A DNA stretch of 64,000 bases from Rhodocyclales bacterium (GTDB lineage: Bacteria; Pseudomonadota; Gammaproteobacteria; Burkholderiales; Rhodocyclaceae). The stretch spans positions 310,001 through 374,000 of the forward strand of contig JACRPA010000006.1 in NCBI GenBank assembly GCA_016214145.1, written 5' to 3'. Positions 1-8,790 of this stretch are shown here, piece by piece (positions within the stretch are counted from its first letter, which is position 1; each line of letters opens with the position of its first letter). The notes beneath the pieces are model-generated. The model saw nothing but the letters and a program-made list of their open reading frames with translations. It searched no databases and was not told the origin of the DNA. Both the position numbers and the translations under genes were made by a program.

Positions 1-622
1 GGGCCTCGCTTTCGAAGCGCCCGCGGAAGGTGACAACCAGATTGCGATGGAGGGCGTCATGCACGCCGGCGAGGACGACAATGTAAATTAGGACCGCCCA
101 ACCGGCTGCGGCGATCCCGTCCGGATGACCGAAGAGCAGAAATAAGAGCGCCGGAAACACCAGGGGCGCCATGAAGGCGTAATAGGCATGGCGCGAGGGG
201 GCGAGCACGGCGGTGGCGCCCAGGCAGACCGTGCACAGGGTGAGGATGAAAAATAGACGTGCGAACTCGCCCGCCTGGGGAGCAAGCAGCCAGACGGCCA
301 TGCCCCAGAGAAATCCGCCGGCCGCCGTCTTGACCGAGAACCAGCGCTCCCAGCGTGGCGCATCCTCGACCCGGGGCTGTCGGACGTGGTAGCGCCGTTG
401 CATCCAGATCAGAGCGCCGACATTGCAAAACATCAGCGTAAGCCAGACGAGCAGCACACCGTGCGCGACGACGGACCACATCCACACCGCCACCAGCAGC
501 GTGGCGGCGAGGGTGGCGGCGATCGAGGTACGCGAGAGCGTGAACAGCAGGCGCACCCGCTCGGCATGGCATGCCATGCTCACGCCGGACTGCCAGTTCT
601 CAAGCCGGTACGGCTCTGACAC
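1..622 (-). CDS. Membrane sensor/signalling protein, N-terminal part (runs off the window start)
   Basis: This minus-strand frame stays open to the window edge. It encodes a short basic N-terminus followed by about six hydrophobic segments (for example LLVAVWMWSVVAHGVLLVWL and AYYAFMAPLVFPALLLFLF). The opening RVRLLFTLSRTSIAATLAA and the later RWERWFSVKTAAGGFLWG resemble the membrane modules found in front of GGDEF or hybrid histidine kinase domains. No catalytic domain is inside the window, so the output is unknown. The start is either GTG at 622 (AGGGGAAGG just upstream) or ATG at 577; homologues of this module often have a short segment before RVRLLF, so I give the longer form. The overlapping frame at 57-572 is a shadow: it is rich in Arg and Pro with no membrane pattern. 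Confidence 0.6.
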   Translation of the reverse strand, partial: MSEPYRLENWQSGVSMACHAERVRLLFTLSRTSIAATLAATLLVAVWMWSVVAHGVLLVWLTLMFCNVGALIWMQRRYHVRQPRVEDAPRWERWFSVKTAAGGFLWGMAVWLLAPQAGEFARLFFILTLCTVCLGATAVLAPSRHAYYAFMAPLVFPALLFLLFGHPDGIAAAGWAVLIYIVVLAGVHDALHRNLVVTFRGRFESEA

Positions 623-756
623 GCCTTCCCCTCGCTGCTGTCATCGTGGAGCCGCGATCCTATTCGCAATTGTCATGAATCGCCGTGAAAAGCGTCACAC
701 TTCGCGCCAGCGGCGGGTTTCGGCCGACGATCGGCACCCTGCGCTATCATCCCGCT

Positions 757-1680
757 ATGCCGAGTATCGACAAGCCCGCGCAAGGCTACCGGGGACGGTT
801 TGCTCCTTCGCCGACGGGCCCGCTGCATTTCGGCTCCCTTGTTGCCGCTGTCGGCAGTTACCTCGATGCGCGCGCCGCGGGCGGCGAATGGCTGCTGCGC
901 ATGGAAGACGTGGACGAGCCGCGTACGGTGGCGGGCGCCGCTGCCGCCATCCTGCATTCACTGGAGCGCCTGGGCTTTGCCTGGGATGGCGAAGTCGTGT
1001 ATCAGAGCCGGCGCAAGCCGCTATACCGTGCCGCCTTCGAGCGGCTGCGTCTCGCCGGCGCCGTATTCGCCTGCGCCTGCACCCGGCGTGAAGTGGCGGA
1101 TTCCGCACTCGGCATCGACGCCGCGCCGCGCTATCCCGGCACCTGTCGCAATGGCCTGCCGCAGGCGCGCGAGGCACGTGCCTGGCGGCTCAAGGTCGAG
1201 CCCGGAAAGGTGTGCTTCGAGGATGTGCTGCAGGGGCGGATTTGCCAGGACCTGGCCGCCGAGGTCGGCGACTTCATCGTGCTGCGTGCCGACGGCTGTT
1301 TTGCCTATCAGCTGGCGGTCGTGACGGATGACGCCGAGGAGGGAATCAGCCATGTCGTGCGCGGCGCCGACCTGCTCGACTCGACGCCGCGCCAGATCTG
1401 CCTGCAGCGGCATCTCGGCCTGGCGCAGCCGACCTACCTGCACCTGCCGGCCGCAGTCAATGCGGCGGGGGAGAAGCTGTCGAAGCAGACGCGCGCCAAG
1501 CCGATCGATGTCGCCCGACCGCAGGCGGCCCTGGTGGCTGCGCTCGAATTCCTCGGTCAGCAGCCGCCCGCGGATCTGCAGGATGCCGGCCTGGATCATC
1601 TGTGGCGCTGGGCGATAATGAACTGGAACCGAAGCGGGCTGCCGAGTTGCCGCTTCGCGGCGGTGCCGGAAGCGTATTGA
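757..1680 (+). CDS. gluQ: Glutamyl-Q tRNA(Asp) synthetase
   Basis: GluQRS is a shortened glutamyl-tRNA synthetase that lacks the anticodon-binding domain. It attaches glutamate to the queuosine base at the wobble position of tRNA(Asp). The 307-residue protein has the family's length. It opens with YRGRFAPSPTGPLHFGSL, with the HIGH-type motif at residues 24-27, and has the KMSK-type KLSKQ at 240-244. Zinc ligands Cys106, Cys108, Tyr126 and Cys130 are present. The ATG at 757 was chosen over the upstream in-frame ATG at 685 because it places the HIGH motif at the usual distance from the N-terminus. It is followed 17 bp later by a CoA-binding protein gene. Confidence 0.95.
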   Translation: MPSIDKPAQGYRGRFAPSPTGPLHFGSLVAAVGSYLDARAAGGEWLLRMEDVDEPRTVAGAAAAILHSLERLGFAWDGEVVYQSRRKPLYRAAFERLRLAGAVFACACTRREVADSALGIDAAPRYPGTCRNGLPQAREARAWRLKVEPGKVCFEDVLQGRICQDLAAEVGDFIVLRADGCFAYQLAVVTDDAEEGISHVVRGADLLDSTPRQICLQRHLGLAQPTYLHLPAAVNAAGEKLSKQTRAKPIDVARPQAALVAALEFLGQQPPADLQDAGLDHLWRWAIMNWNRSGLPSCRFAAVPEAY

Positions 1681-1697
1681 ACGGGACGAGGTGCGCG

Positions 1698-2189
1698 ATG
1701 ATCGACGACGTTGCCGGCCTGCGCCGGATTCTGATGCAGAACCGCACGATTGCGGTGGTGGGCCTTTCCGCCAACTGGTACCGGCCGAGCTATTTCGCCG
1801 CCAAGTACATGCTCGACCACGGCTACACGGTCATACCCGTCAATCCCGGCTATCCGGAAGTGCTCGGACAGACGTGCTATCCCTCGCTACGCGACGTGCC
1901 GCAGAAAGTGGACATCGTCGATTGCTTCCGGAGGGCGGAGGACATCCCGGCCGTCGCGGACGAGGCGATCGCTATCGGCGCCAGAGTGTTGTGGATGCAA
2001 CTGGGCGTGATCAACCCCGAGGCGGCGCGCAAGGCGGAAGCGGCCGGGCTGGAAGTGGTGATGGACCGTTGCGTGAAGATCGAATACGCGCGATTTTTCG
2101 GCGGCCTGAACTGGTTCGGGGTGAACACCGGCATCGTTTCGTCCAAACGGCCGACGTGTCCGCAGCAGTCCGGAGAAGCGCTTCCTTAA
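1698..2189 (+). CDS. CoA-binding (YccU-type) protein
   Basis: A 163-residue single-domain Rossmann-fold protein of the CoA_binding family, related to the N-terminal domain of succinyl-CoA synthetase alpha. The nucleotide-binding segment IAVVGLSANWYRPSYFAAKY is near residues 14-33, followed by the family pattern YTVIPVNPGYPEVLGQ and, later, LWMQLGV and VMDRCVKIEY. The physiological role of this family is not settled; it is soluble and presumably binds CoA or a related nucleotide. The start at 1698 lies 17 bp after gluQ, so the two are likely cotranscribed. The stop codon overlaps the convergent clsB stop by 4 bp. Confidence 0.85.
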   Translation: MIDDVAGLRRILMQNRTIAVVGLSANWYRPSYFAAKYMLDHGYTVIPVNPGYPEVLGQTCYPSLRDVPQKVDIVDCFRRAEDIPAVADEAIAIGARVLWMQLGVINPEAARKAEAAGLEVVMDRCVKIEYARFFGGLNWFGVNTGIVSSKRPTCPQQSGEALP

Positions 2190-3343
2190 TGCTTCCCGCC
2201 GTAACCGGCGATGCCGATCATCAGCCGCACCAGGCCATAGGCCATCCAGCTGGCCAGACGGTGCAGCCAGGGCTTGTCCCGCCAGTCCTCGCGCTTCAAT
2301 TCCTTCGCGCCGCCGTCGATCGCCGTTTCCAGGCTGGCGCGAAGTCCCGTGGCGAATGCTTCATCGCTCACCACGATATTCGCTTCGCGCGCGAGCAGCA
2401 GGCTGAATGGGTCGATGTTGCTGGATCCGACCGTGGCCCATTTGCCGTCGATGACCGCCACCTTGGCATGCAGGAAGCTGAGATGGTATTCAAAGATATG
2501 GATTCCGGCGCCGAGCAGGGCGTCGTAGAGCGCCTTGGATGCGTAGTGCAGCAACAGGTATTCCACGCGCCCCTGCAGCAGGACTGTCACCCGCACGCCT
2601 CGTTGCGCGGCGTCCATCAGCGCATGGCGGAAGCGGATGCCGGGCAGGAAATAGGCGTTGGCCAGAAAGATTTCTTCCTTCGCCTCGTCGATTGCGTCCA
2701 GATAGGCTTCCTCGATGTCGCGGCGGTGGCGAAAGTTGTCGCGGACCAGGAAGGCGGCACGCACGCCGCCGCAGGGCTCGGCGATGACCGGAGCATGGAC
2801 GAGCGCACGCAGGCGATGCCTGAAATTGGCCCAGGCCACGAGTTTCCATAGCTGATGGGCCGACGCGTGGATGGGCGCAATGAGCGGGCCCTCGACACGC
2901 ACCGCATAGTCGTAGCGCGGCGGCTGGCCCGTCGCATGCACATCGTCGATGATGTTGATGCCGCCGACGAAGGCCAGGCGGGCATCGACCACCACCACCT
3001 TGCGGTGCAGGCGGCGCAGGCGATGGCGGCGCAGCGTCAGGGGTGAAATCTTCCTTCTGTAGACCAGCACCTGCACGCCGGAGGCTTCGAGTGCCGGCAT
3101 CAATTTCATGGGGAACTCGCGTGCGCCGAAGCCATCCACCAGCACGCGGACTTTCACTCCGCGGTTCGCGGCGCGCGAGAGCGCCGCGGCGATCAGACGA
3201 CCGGTATCGTCGTCTTCGAAGATGTAGGTCTCGAGATGTATCTCGTGCGTTGCGGCGTCGATGGCCTCGCACAGCGCCGGAAAGTAGGCGCTGCCGGTTT
3301 CGAGCAGGGTGATGCGATTGCCGGGAAGGAGTTCCGCCCTCAT
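2186..3343 (-). CDS. clsB: Cardiolipin synthase B (phospholipase D family)
   Basis: A 385-residue PLD-superfamily enzyme with two HKD motifs: His113-x-Lys115-x4-Asp120 followed by FVGGIN, and His292-x-Lys294-x4-Asp299 followed by TVGSSNIDP. This is the architecture of ClsB/YbhO, which makes cardiolipin from phospholipids at the membrane. A hydrophobic C-terminal segment (ASWMAYGLVRLMIGIAGYG) could anchor it. Its ATG overlaps the stop of the upstream ybhP-like gene by 4 bp. The ybhP-ybhO pairing is known from enterobacteria, which supports both calls. Confidence 0.9.
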   Translation of the reverse strand: MRAELLPGNRITLLETGSAYFPALCEAIDAATHEIHLETYIFEDDDTGRLIAAALSRAANRGVKVRVLVDGFGAREFPMKLMPALEASGVQVLVYRRKISPLTLRRHRLRRLHRKVVVVDARLAFVGGINIIDDVHATGQPPRYDYAVRVEGPLIAPIHASAHQLWKLVAWANFRHRLRALVHAPVIAEPCGGVRAAFLVRDNFRHRRDIEEAYLDAIDEAKEEIFLANAYFLPGIRFRHALMDAAQRGVRVTVLLQGRVEYLLLHYASKALYDALLGAGIHIFEYHLSFLHAKVAVIDGKWATVGSSNIDPFSLLLAREANIVVSDEAFATGLRASLETAIDGGAKELKREDWRDKPWLHRLASWMAYGLVRLMIGIAGYGGKH

Positions 3344-4164
3344 GCCGGCGAATGCTGCCCGACCGAGACGTGCGCCGACAGGGCGGCGTGGTCGGATATC
3401 TTCGACCAGGGACGACCGAAATGCACTTCCGTGCGCTCGACGGAAAAGCCGCGCACGTAGATGCGGTCGAGGCGAAACACCGGCAGGGTGGCGGGAAAGC
3501 TGCGCGCAGGCTGGCCATTGATCCCGCCGAACGCCTCGACCATGCCGAGCCGCTCGGCGATCAGGTTGCCGGCACGGTTGTGCCAGTCGTTGAAGTCGCC
3601 GGCAATGATGAGCGGCGTGTCGCCGGGGCTGACTTCTTCCATGCGTTCCGCCAGGGCGACCATCTGGCGGCGGCGCGCCGCGGCGGTGAGCCCGAGGTGC
3701 ACGCAGACGCAGTGCAGCGGCACCTTCCAGCCCGGCACCGCCACTTCGGTGTGCAGCATGCCGCGCCGCTCGAATTTCAGCTCCGAGATGTCCTGGTTGT
3801 GCGAGGACAGGATGGGGAAGCGCGAGAGGATGGCGTTGCCATGATGGCCGTGGTCGTAGATGGCGTTGCCGCCATAGGCCGTGTCCGGCCAGACGCCTTC
3901 GGCGAGGAAGTCGTGCTGCCCCGCCTCCGGCCAGTCGTGGTGCCGTTCGGCGTGGCCCTCGTGCAGCCCCTGCACTTCCTGCAGGAAGACGATGTCCGGG
4001 TCGAGGCCGTGCAGGCGCTTGCGCAGCTCGTGGATCATCATGCGGGCCTTGAACTGCGAGAAGCCCTTGTGGATGTTGTAGGTGCAGACATGCAGCTTGC
4101 GCACGTTCCCTTTCGGGCGCGGGGCGGCGGCTTTGCCCCTTCTGGTGATGGCGGGCTTGACCAC
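3340..4164 (-). CDS. Endonuclease/exonuclease/phosphatase family protein (YbhP-like)
   Basis: A 274-residue member of the EEP (DNase I-like) fold, with typical motifs: LHVCTYNIHKGFSQ near residues 24-37, DPDIVFLQEVQG, LIIAGDFNDWHNRAGNL near the middle and WSKISDHAALSAHV at the C-terminus. These carry the Asn, Glu, Asp/Asn and His residues used for metal-dependent phosphoester hydrolysis. In enterobacteria ybhP sits directly upstream of the cardiolipin synthase gene clsB, exactly as here, where the two overlap by 4 bp. The substrate is unknown; a role tied to phospholipid head groups is inference from the neighbour. A basic N-terminus (residues 7-22) precedes the domain, with no clear signal peptide. 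Confidence 0.85.
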   Translation of the reverse strand: MVKPAITRRGKAAAPRPKGNVRKLHVCTYNIHKGFSQFKARMMIHELRKRLHGLDPDIVFLQEVQGLHEGHAERHHDWPEAGQHDFLAEGVWPDTAYGGNAIYDHGHHGNAILSRFPILSSHNQDISELKFERRGMLHTEVAVPGWKVPLHCVCVHLGLTAAARRRQMVALAERMEEVSPGDTPLIIAGDFNDWHNRAGNLIAERLGMVEAFGGINGQPARSFPATLPVFRLDRIYVRGFSVERTEVHFGRPWSKISDHAALSAHVSVGQHSPA

Positions 4165-4168
4165 GCTG

Positions 4169-5269
4169 CTACGAGGCCTCCAGCATGCGTTCGAGGGCGA
4201 CTTTCGCCAGTTCAGCCTCGTGCGCCGGCACCGAGATGCGGTTGACGACGTTGCCCTCGGCGAGATTTTCCAGGCACCAGGCCAGGTGCTGCGGGTCGAT
4301 GCGGCCCATGGTCGAGCACATGCAGACCATCGGCGCCATGAACTGCACGATCTTGCCTTCCGGCTTCACCTCCTCGGCGAGGCGGTTGACGAGATTCAAC
4401 TCGGTGCCGACCAGCCAGCGCGTGTTGGCCGGCGCGGCCTTGACGGTCTTGATGATGGTCTCGGTGGAGCCGACGTAGTCCGACAGCCGGCAGACGTCGA
4501 AATTCGATTCGGGGTGGGAGATGACCAGCCCGTCCGGGTGCTCGTTCCTGAAGCGCAGGACATGGCCGGCCTGGAACATCTGGTGTACCGAGCAGTGGCC
4601 CTTCCAGAGGAGGATGCGGGCGCGGCGGATCTGCTCGGCGCTGAGGCCGCCGTATTCCAGGTCGGGGTCCCACACCGCCATCTCGTCGAGAGGAATGCCC
4701 ATCTTGTGACCGCTCCAGCGGCCGAGGTGCTGGTCGGGGAAGAACAGCACTTTTTCCCGCCGTGCGAACGACCACTCGAGGATTTTCGGCGCGTTGCTGG
4801 AGGTGCAGACGATGCCGCCGTGTTCGCCGCAGAAGGCCTTCAGGTCGGCGGCGGAGTTGATGTAGGTGACGGGGGTGAACAGCTTGTCGGGATCGCCGAC
4901 GGCGGCTTCCAGTTCGCGCCAGCAGCGTTCCACCTTGGCCAGGCTCGCCATGTCGGCCATGGAGCAGCCCGCGGCGAGGTCGGGCAGGATGGACACCTGT
5001 TCCGGCTTGGAGAGGATGTCCGCCACCTCCGCCATGAAATGCACGCCGCAGAAGACGATGAACTCGGCGTCGCTCTGCGCCGCCAGGCGCGACAGCTTGA
5101 GCGAATCGCCGGTCAGGTCGGCGTGGCGGTAGACGTCGGCGCGCTGGTAGTGGTGGCAGAGCAGCACGGCGCGGCGGCCGAGTCGGGCGCGCGCGGCAAG
5201 GATGCGCTCCTGCGCGTCGGCGTCGGCCAGGGTATTGAAACGGTCAAATTGAATTGCGACTGCCGACAT
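4169..5269 (-). CDS. nadA: Quinolinate synthase A
   Basis: NadA condenses iminoaspartate with dihydroxyacetone phosphate to make quinolinate in NAD biosynthesis, using a 4Fe-4S cluster held by three cysteines. The 366-residue protein has VLLCHHYQRADVYRHADLTGDS (residues 35-56, quoted in part as LLCHHYQ), FCGVHFMAE (73-81) and three candidate cluster cysteines: Cys102 (AAGCSM), Cys226 (KGHCSVHQ) and Cys316 or Cys318 (MVCMCSTM). It lies 4 bp downstream of nothing coding on its own strand but directly upstream of the ybhP-clsB pair (4 bp gap), so the three may be cotranscribed. No nadB or nadC is visible in the window. Confidence 0.95.
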   Translation of the reverse strand: MSAVAIQFDRFNTLADADAQERILAARARLGRRAVLLCHHYQRADVYRHADLTGDSLKLSRLAAQSDAEFIVFCGVHFMAEVADILSKPEQVSILPDLAAGCSMADMASLAKVERCWRELEAAVGDPDKLFTPVTYINSAADLKAFCGEHGGIVCTSSNAPKILEWSFARREKVLFFPDQHLGRWSGHKMGIPLDEMAVWDPDLEYGGLSAEQIRRARILLWKGHCSVHQMFQAGHVLRFRNEHPDGLVISHPESNFDVCRLSDYVGSTETIIKTVKAAPANTRWLVGTELNLVNRLAEEVKPEGKIVQFMAPMVCMCSTMGRIDPQHLAWCLENLAEGNVVNRISVPAHEAELAKVALERMLEAS

Positions 5270-5338
5270 GATTCATGGCTCTTTGAAGTTTGCGGGTTTG
5301 CCGAATCTTCCAGCCTACCGGATTCGACGGGAAAATCT

Positions 5339-5791
5339 TCAGCTTTGTTGCCAGGGCAGGCCGGCGGAGCGCCAGCCGCCCACCTTGCCGCGCTGCCCCC
5401 TGGCGTCCTTGTCGCCCTCGAAGCCTTCCAGCACGTTGTAGCAGTCCGGAAAACCGGCTTCGGTCGCCAGGGCAGCCGTGCGATGCGAACGGTGGCCGCT
5501 GCGGCAGATGAACATGATCAGCGATTCGTGGCTGACCTGATGCTTGAGTTCGGCCAGAAAATGCGGATTCAAGGAAAAGCCCGGATAGAACTGCCATTCG
5601 ATCTCGATCGCGCCGGGAATGCGGCCGACGAAATCCAACTCGGCGCGCGTGCGCACATCCACCAGCTTCGCGCCCGGCGCAAGCTGGAGGATCTCGTGGG
5701 CCTCCCCGGGCGTGAGGGCGCCTTCGTAAGGCAGGCCGAGCGCCTTGGCGCGTTGCTGGGCGAGGGCCAGTATGTCGCTGAGTTTTCCCAT
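5339..5791 (-). CDS. Rhodanese-like domain protein
   Basis: A 150-residue cytoplasmic single-domain rhodanese. A short helical N-terminus (MGKLSDILALAQQRAK) precedes the domain; AKLVDVRTRAELDFVGRIPGA (41-61, the CH2A-type signature) is followed by the active-site loop with Cys96 in FICRSGHRS. The Cys-Arg-Ser-Gly-His-Arg loop is that of sulfur-carrier rhodaneses, so persulfide transfer is plausible. It is 69 bp upstream of nadA on the same strand. The substrate is unknown. The start at 5791 leaves only 51 bp to the divergent CDF transporter gene, so the promoters of the two must share this gap. Confidence 0.85.
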   Translation of the reverse strand: MGKLSDILALAQQRAKALGLPYEGALTPGEAHEILQLAPGAKLVDVRTRAELDFVGRIPGAIEIEWQFYPGFSLNPHFLAELKHQVSHESLIMFICRSGHRSHRTAALATEAGFPDCYNVLEGFEGDKDARGQRGKVGGWRSAGLPWQQS

Positions 5792-5842
5792 TGGGACGGA
5801 GAACGCTTAAAATCACGTCTGAAAAGTATACGCGAAGCACCC

Positions 5843-7021
5843 ATGTCCGTAGAAGAATCCCTGTTGCGTGCAGAACCGGTCGATCCGCAGCGCTACCGCG
5901 AGGCGAGCCGCGCCACCTGGATATCAGCTGCGCTCAATCTGGTTCTGACCGTCGCCCAGCTGATCGTCGGCTGGCTGGCCCACTCGCAATCGCTGATCGC
6001 CCACGGCCTGCACTCGTTTTCCGACCTGTTGTCGGATTTTCTCGTGCTCTACGCCAACCGCAAGGGCAGCCATCCGGCCGACCGCGAGCACCCCTATGGC
6101 CATGCCCGCGTCGAGACGGCCGCCACGCTGATCCTGGGCGCTTCCCTGGCCCTGATCGGTTTCGGCATCCTCTGGGAGGCGACGCTGCGCCTGCAGCAGG
6201 TCGCCGAATTGCCCCCTGTCGAACTGCTGGCTCTCTGGGTGGCGATCGCCACGGCGGCCTCGAAGGAAGTCCTGTTTCGCTACCTCCTCCGCGTCGCCGA
6301 GCGCCTGCGCTCGCCGATGCTGGCGGCCAACGCCTGGCACACGCGCGCCGATGCCGCCTCGGCGCTGGTGGTGGTGGTCGGCATCGCCGGCGCCCTGATG
6401 GGCTGGAAATTCCTCGATCTCCTGGCGGCGGCGATCATGGGCTTCATGATCCTGCGCATGGGCCTGAAACTGGCCTGGGAATCCCTGCAGGAGCTGATCG
6501 ACACCGGACTCGACAAGGACAAGGTCGAAGCCATCCGCCGGACGCTGCTGGACACCCCCGGCGTGCTGGGCCTGCACGAGCTGCGCACAAGACGCATGGC
6601 GCATCAGGCGCTGGTCGATGCGCATGTGCTGGTAGACCCGCGCATCAGCGTCTCCGAGGGCCATCGTCTGGGCGAGCGCGCCAGGCAGCGCGTGCTCGAC
6701 GCGCACCCTGAAGTGGCCGACGTGCTGGTGCATATCGATGCCGAGGAGGACCAGGCCCTGATGAGCAATAGCGCCGACCTGCCCGATCGGGATGCGCTGA
6801 TGGCCCGATTGCATCAGATCCTGGGAGAGGAGGCTTCGCTGGTCGAGCGAACAGTGCTGCACTATCTTGGCAACCGGGTCGAAGCGGAGGCTTTTCTGCC
6901 TCGGGAAACCTGCCAGGATGGGGAGCGGATGGCCAGGCTGGAGCAGCGCATCGCCGAACAACTCAAGGACGACCCCTATTTTCGCGCCATCTCCCTGAAT
7001 TGCCGCATAGCACCAAAATAG
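5843..7021 (+). CDS. Cation diffusion facilitator (CDF) metal transporter
   Basis: A 392-residue inner-membrane metal/proton antiporter of the CDF (ZnT/FieF) family. Two metal-binding transmembrane motifs are visible: His57-x3-Asp61-x3-Asp65 in AHGLHSFSDLLSDF and, further on, AWHTRADAASALVVV. A conserved HPYGHAR (83-89) follows the first. The soluble C-terminal domain includes ALVDAHVLVDP and VLVHIDAEED, and the protein continues about 90 residues past it (from MSNSADLPDR to the end), which is longer than a minimal CDF. Metal specificity cannot be read from the sequence. The ATG at 5843 was chosen because the much longer upstream open frame (from 4082) is antisense to nadA and the rhodanese gene. 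Confidence 0.9.
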   Translation: MSVEESLLRAEPVDPQRYREASRATWISAALNLVLTVAQLIVGWLAHSQSLIAHGLHSFSDLLSDFLVLYANRKGSHPADREHPYGHARVETAATLILGASLALIGFGILWEATLRLQQVAELPPVELLALWVAIATAASKEVLFRYLLRVAERLRSPMLAANAWHTRADAASALVVVVGIAGALMGWKFLDLLAAAIMGFMILRMGLKLAWESLQELIDTGLDKDKVEAIRRTLLDTPGVLGLHELRTRRMAHQALVDAHVLVDPRISVSEGHRLGERARQRVLDAHPEVADVLVHIDAEEDQALMSNSADLPDRDALMARLHQILGEEASLVERTVLHYLGNRVEAEAFLPRETCQDGERMARLEQRIAEQLKDDPYFRAISLNCRIAPK

Positions 7022-7040
7022 GGCATTTATGAGATCGCCA

Positions 7041-7055
7041 GCACCATATTGGTGC
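7041..7055 (+). promoter_or_regulatory. NtrC binding site upstream of glnA
   Basis: GCACC-ATATT-GGTGC is a perfect inverted repeat matching the NtrC consensus TGCACC-N5-GGTGCA at 10 of the core positions. It lies about 65 bp upstream of the -24/-12 promoter, a normal enhancer distance. A second copy was not evident here. Confidence 0.85.
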
Positions 7056-7118
7056 GCCAGCCTTTTCGCCTCGCCAACTTCTCCCTTATGTCACAATGGC
7101 GTTCTTCTTTCCGGGCAT

Positions 7119-7134
7119 TGGCACATTTTCTGCT
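7119..7134 (+). promoter_or_regulatory. Sigma-54 (-24/-12) promoter of glnA
   Basis: TGGCAC-ATTTTC-TGCT has GG at 7120-7121 and GC at 7132-7133 separated by exactly 10 bp, the hallmark of sigma-54 promoters. The start site would be about 12 bp downstream, giving a leader of about 45 bases to the glnA ATG. Together with the NtrC site it indicates nitrogen-regulated transcription of glnA. Confidence 0.85.
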
Positions 7135-7192
7135 AAAGCCCATGGCACGCAGTTATTTTCTTTTTCCTAATCCAATTCGCTAGGAGTGTGTG

Positions 7193-8602
7193 ATGTCCCC
7201 TCAAGACGTTCTTAAGCTGGTCAAGGACAGGGAAGTCAAGTTCGTCGACTTCCGCTTTACGGATACGCGCGGCAAGGAGCAGCACGTCGGCGTGCCTGTC
7301 AAGCATTTCGGCGCAGACAAATTCGAGTCCGGCCACGCCTTCGACGGTTCGTCCATTGCCGGCTGGAAGGGCATCCAGGCCTCCGACATGCTGCTGATGC
7401 CGGATGCCGCCACCGCCTATATCGACCCCTTCATGGACGAGACGACGCTGGTGATCTCCTGCGACGTGGTCGAGCCGGCCGACGGCAAGGGCTATGACCG
7501 CGATCCGCGCTCCATCGCCAAGCGCGCCGAGGCCTATCTCAAGTCTACCGGGGTGGGCGATACCGCCTATTTCGGCCCCGAACCCGAGTTCTTCGTTTTC
7601 GACTCCGTCGAGTGGTCGGTCGACATGTCCGGCTCCTACTCGAAGGTCTTCTCCGAGGAAGCCGCCTGGGCCTCCGCCGACAAGTTCGACGGCGGCAACA
7701 CCGGCCACCGTCCCACCGTCAAGGGCGGCTACTTCCCCGTGCCCCCGGTCGACAGCCTGAACGACATCCGCGCCGCCATGTGCCTGGCGCTGGAAGCCTG
7801 CGGCGTCGAAGTGGAAGTGCATCACCACGAAGTGGCCACCGCCGGCCAGTGCGAGATCGGCACCCTGTTCAACACCCTGGTGCGCCGCGCCGACTGGACC
7901 CAGGTGCTGAAGTACTGCGTGCATAACGTGGCGCACAGCTACGGCAAGACGGCCACCTTCATGCCGAAACCCATCGTCGGCGACAACGGTTCCGGCATGC
8001 ATGTGCACCAGTCGATCTGGAAAGGCGGCAAGAATCTGTTTGCCGGCAACGGCTACGCCGGCCTGTCCGAGCTGGCCCTCTACTACATCGGCGGCATCAT
8101 CAAGCACGCCCGCGCGCTCAACGCCATCACCAACCCCGGCACCAACTCGTACAAGCGCCTGGTGCCCGGCTTCGAGGCCCCGGTCAAGCTGGCCTACTCG
8201 GCGCGCAACCGCTCCGCCTCGATCCGCATTCCCTACGTGCAGAGCGACAAGGCGCGCCGCATCGAGGTGCGCTTCCCGGATCCGACCGCCAACCCCTACC
8301 TGGCCTTCACCGCCATGATGATGGCCGGCCTGGACGGCATCCAGAACAAGATCCACCCGGGCGACCCGGCCGACAAGAACCTGTACGACCTGCCGCCGGA
8401 AGAGGATGCCAAGATCCCGACCGTCTGCTCCTCGCTCGACCAGGCGCTGGATTACCTCGACAAGGATCGCGAGTTCCTCACCCGCGGCGGCGTCTTCTCC
8501 AACGAGATGATCGACGCCTACATCGAGCTGAAGATGGAGGAGGTCACGCGCTTCCGCATGACGACCCACCCGGTCGAGTACGACATGTACTACAGCCTGT
8601 AA
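7193..8602 (+). CDS. glnA: Glutamine synthetase type I
   Basis: GlnA makes glutamine from glutamate, ammonia and ATP and is the key ammonium-assimilating enzyme, acting as a cytosolic dodecamer. The 469-residue protein has the GS-I length, with [10 protein letters not shown] near residues 52-61, [30 protein letters not shown] and the adenylylation site Tyr398 in NLYDLPPEE. It should therefore be controlled by adenylylation as well as by the NtrC/sigma-54 promoter upstream. ATG at 7193 is preceded by TAGGAG with 6-base spacing; the GTG codon immediately before it is also in frame but is less well placed. Confidence 0.98.
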   Translation: MSPQDVLKLVKDREVKFVDFRFTDTRGKEQHVGVPVKHFGADKFESGHAFDGSSIAGWKGIQASDMLLMPDAATAYIDPFMDETTLVISCDVVEPADGKGYDRDPRSIAKRAEAYLKSTGVGDTAYFGPEPEFFVFDSVEWSVDMSGSYSKVFSEEAAWASADKFDGGNTGHRPTVKGGYFPVPPVDSLNDIRAAMCLALEACGVEVEVHHHEVATAGQCEIGTLFNTLVRRADWTQVLKYCVHNVAHSYGKTATFMPKPIVGDNGSGMHVHQSIWKGGKNLFAGNGYAGLSELALYYIGGIIKHARALNAITNPGTNSYKRLVPGFEAPVKLAYSARNRSASIRIPYVQSDKARRIEVRFPDPTANPYLAFTAMMMAGLDGIQNKIHPGDPADKNLYDLPPEEDAKIPTVCSSLDQALDYLDKDREFLTRGGVFSNEMIDAYIELKMEEVTRFRMTTHPVEYDMYYSL

Positions 8603-8616
8603 TCCGGCCTGCTTTC

Positions 8617-8677
8617 AAAACGAAGTTTCAGAGAAGGCTAATGCCCGCCCATGCGGGCGTTATGCCGGAACTAAAAA
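8617..8677 (+). repeat. REP-like palindromic repeat, family 1, copy A
   Basis: The core AGGCTAATGCCCGC, a 3-4 base loop, then GCGGGCGTTATGCC forms a hairpin. Left flank (CGAAGTTTCAG) and right flank (CCGGAACTAAAAA) are shared with copies at 27449-27515 and, inverted, at 43150-43220. This copy lies between the glnA stop and the glnA terminator. Confidence 0.8.
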
Positions 8678-8703
8678 AGGACGGCTGCGGCCGTCCTTTT
8701 TTT
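8673..8703 (+). terminator. Rho-independent terminator of glnA
   Basis: Stem GGACGGC / GCCGTCC with a 4-base loop, preceded by A6 and followed by T7. The A/T tracts extend the stem, so it could work in both directions. Confidence 0.9.
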
Positions 8704-8790
8704 GTCCACTTCCCGGTTTTAAAAGCGTTTGTAAAGAACCAGGTCTTCGCATACACTTGAAGCGGGTTCTCGTTTTTTTGGCAGAACATC

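Noticed and set aside
4082-7021. A 979-codon open frame on the plus strand
   Set aside because: Its first 580 codons are antisense to ybhP, nadA and the rhodanese gene and have no protein pattern; only the last 392 codons (from 5843) are the CDF transporter.
7133-8569. A 478-codon minus-strand frame across glnA
   Set aside because: High GC makes antisense frames long; glnA on the plus strand is certain and the antisense protein is low-complexity (Gly/Val/His/Arg-rich).
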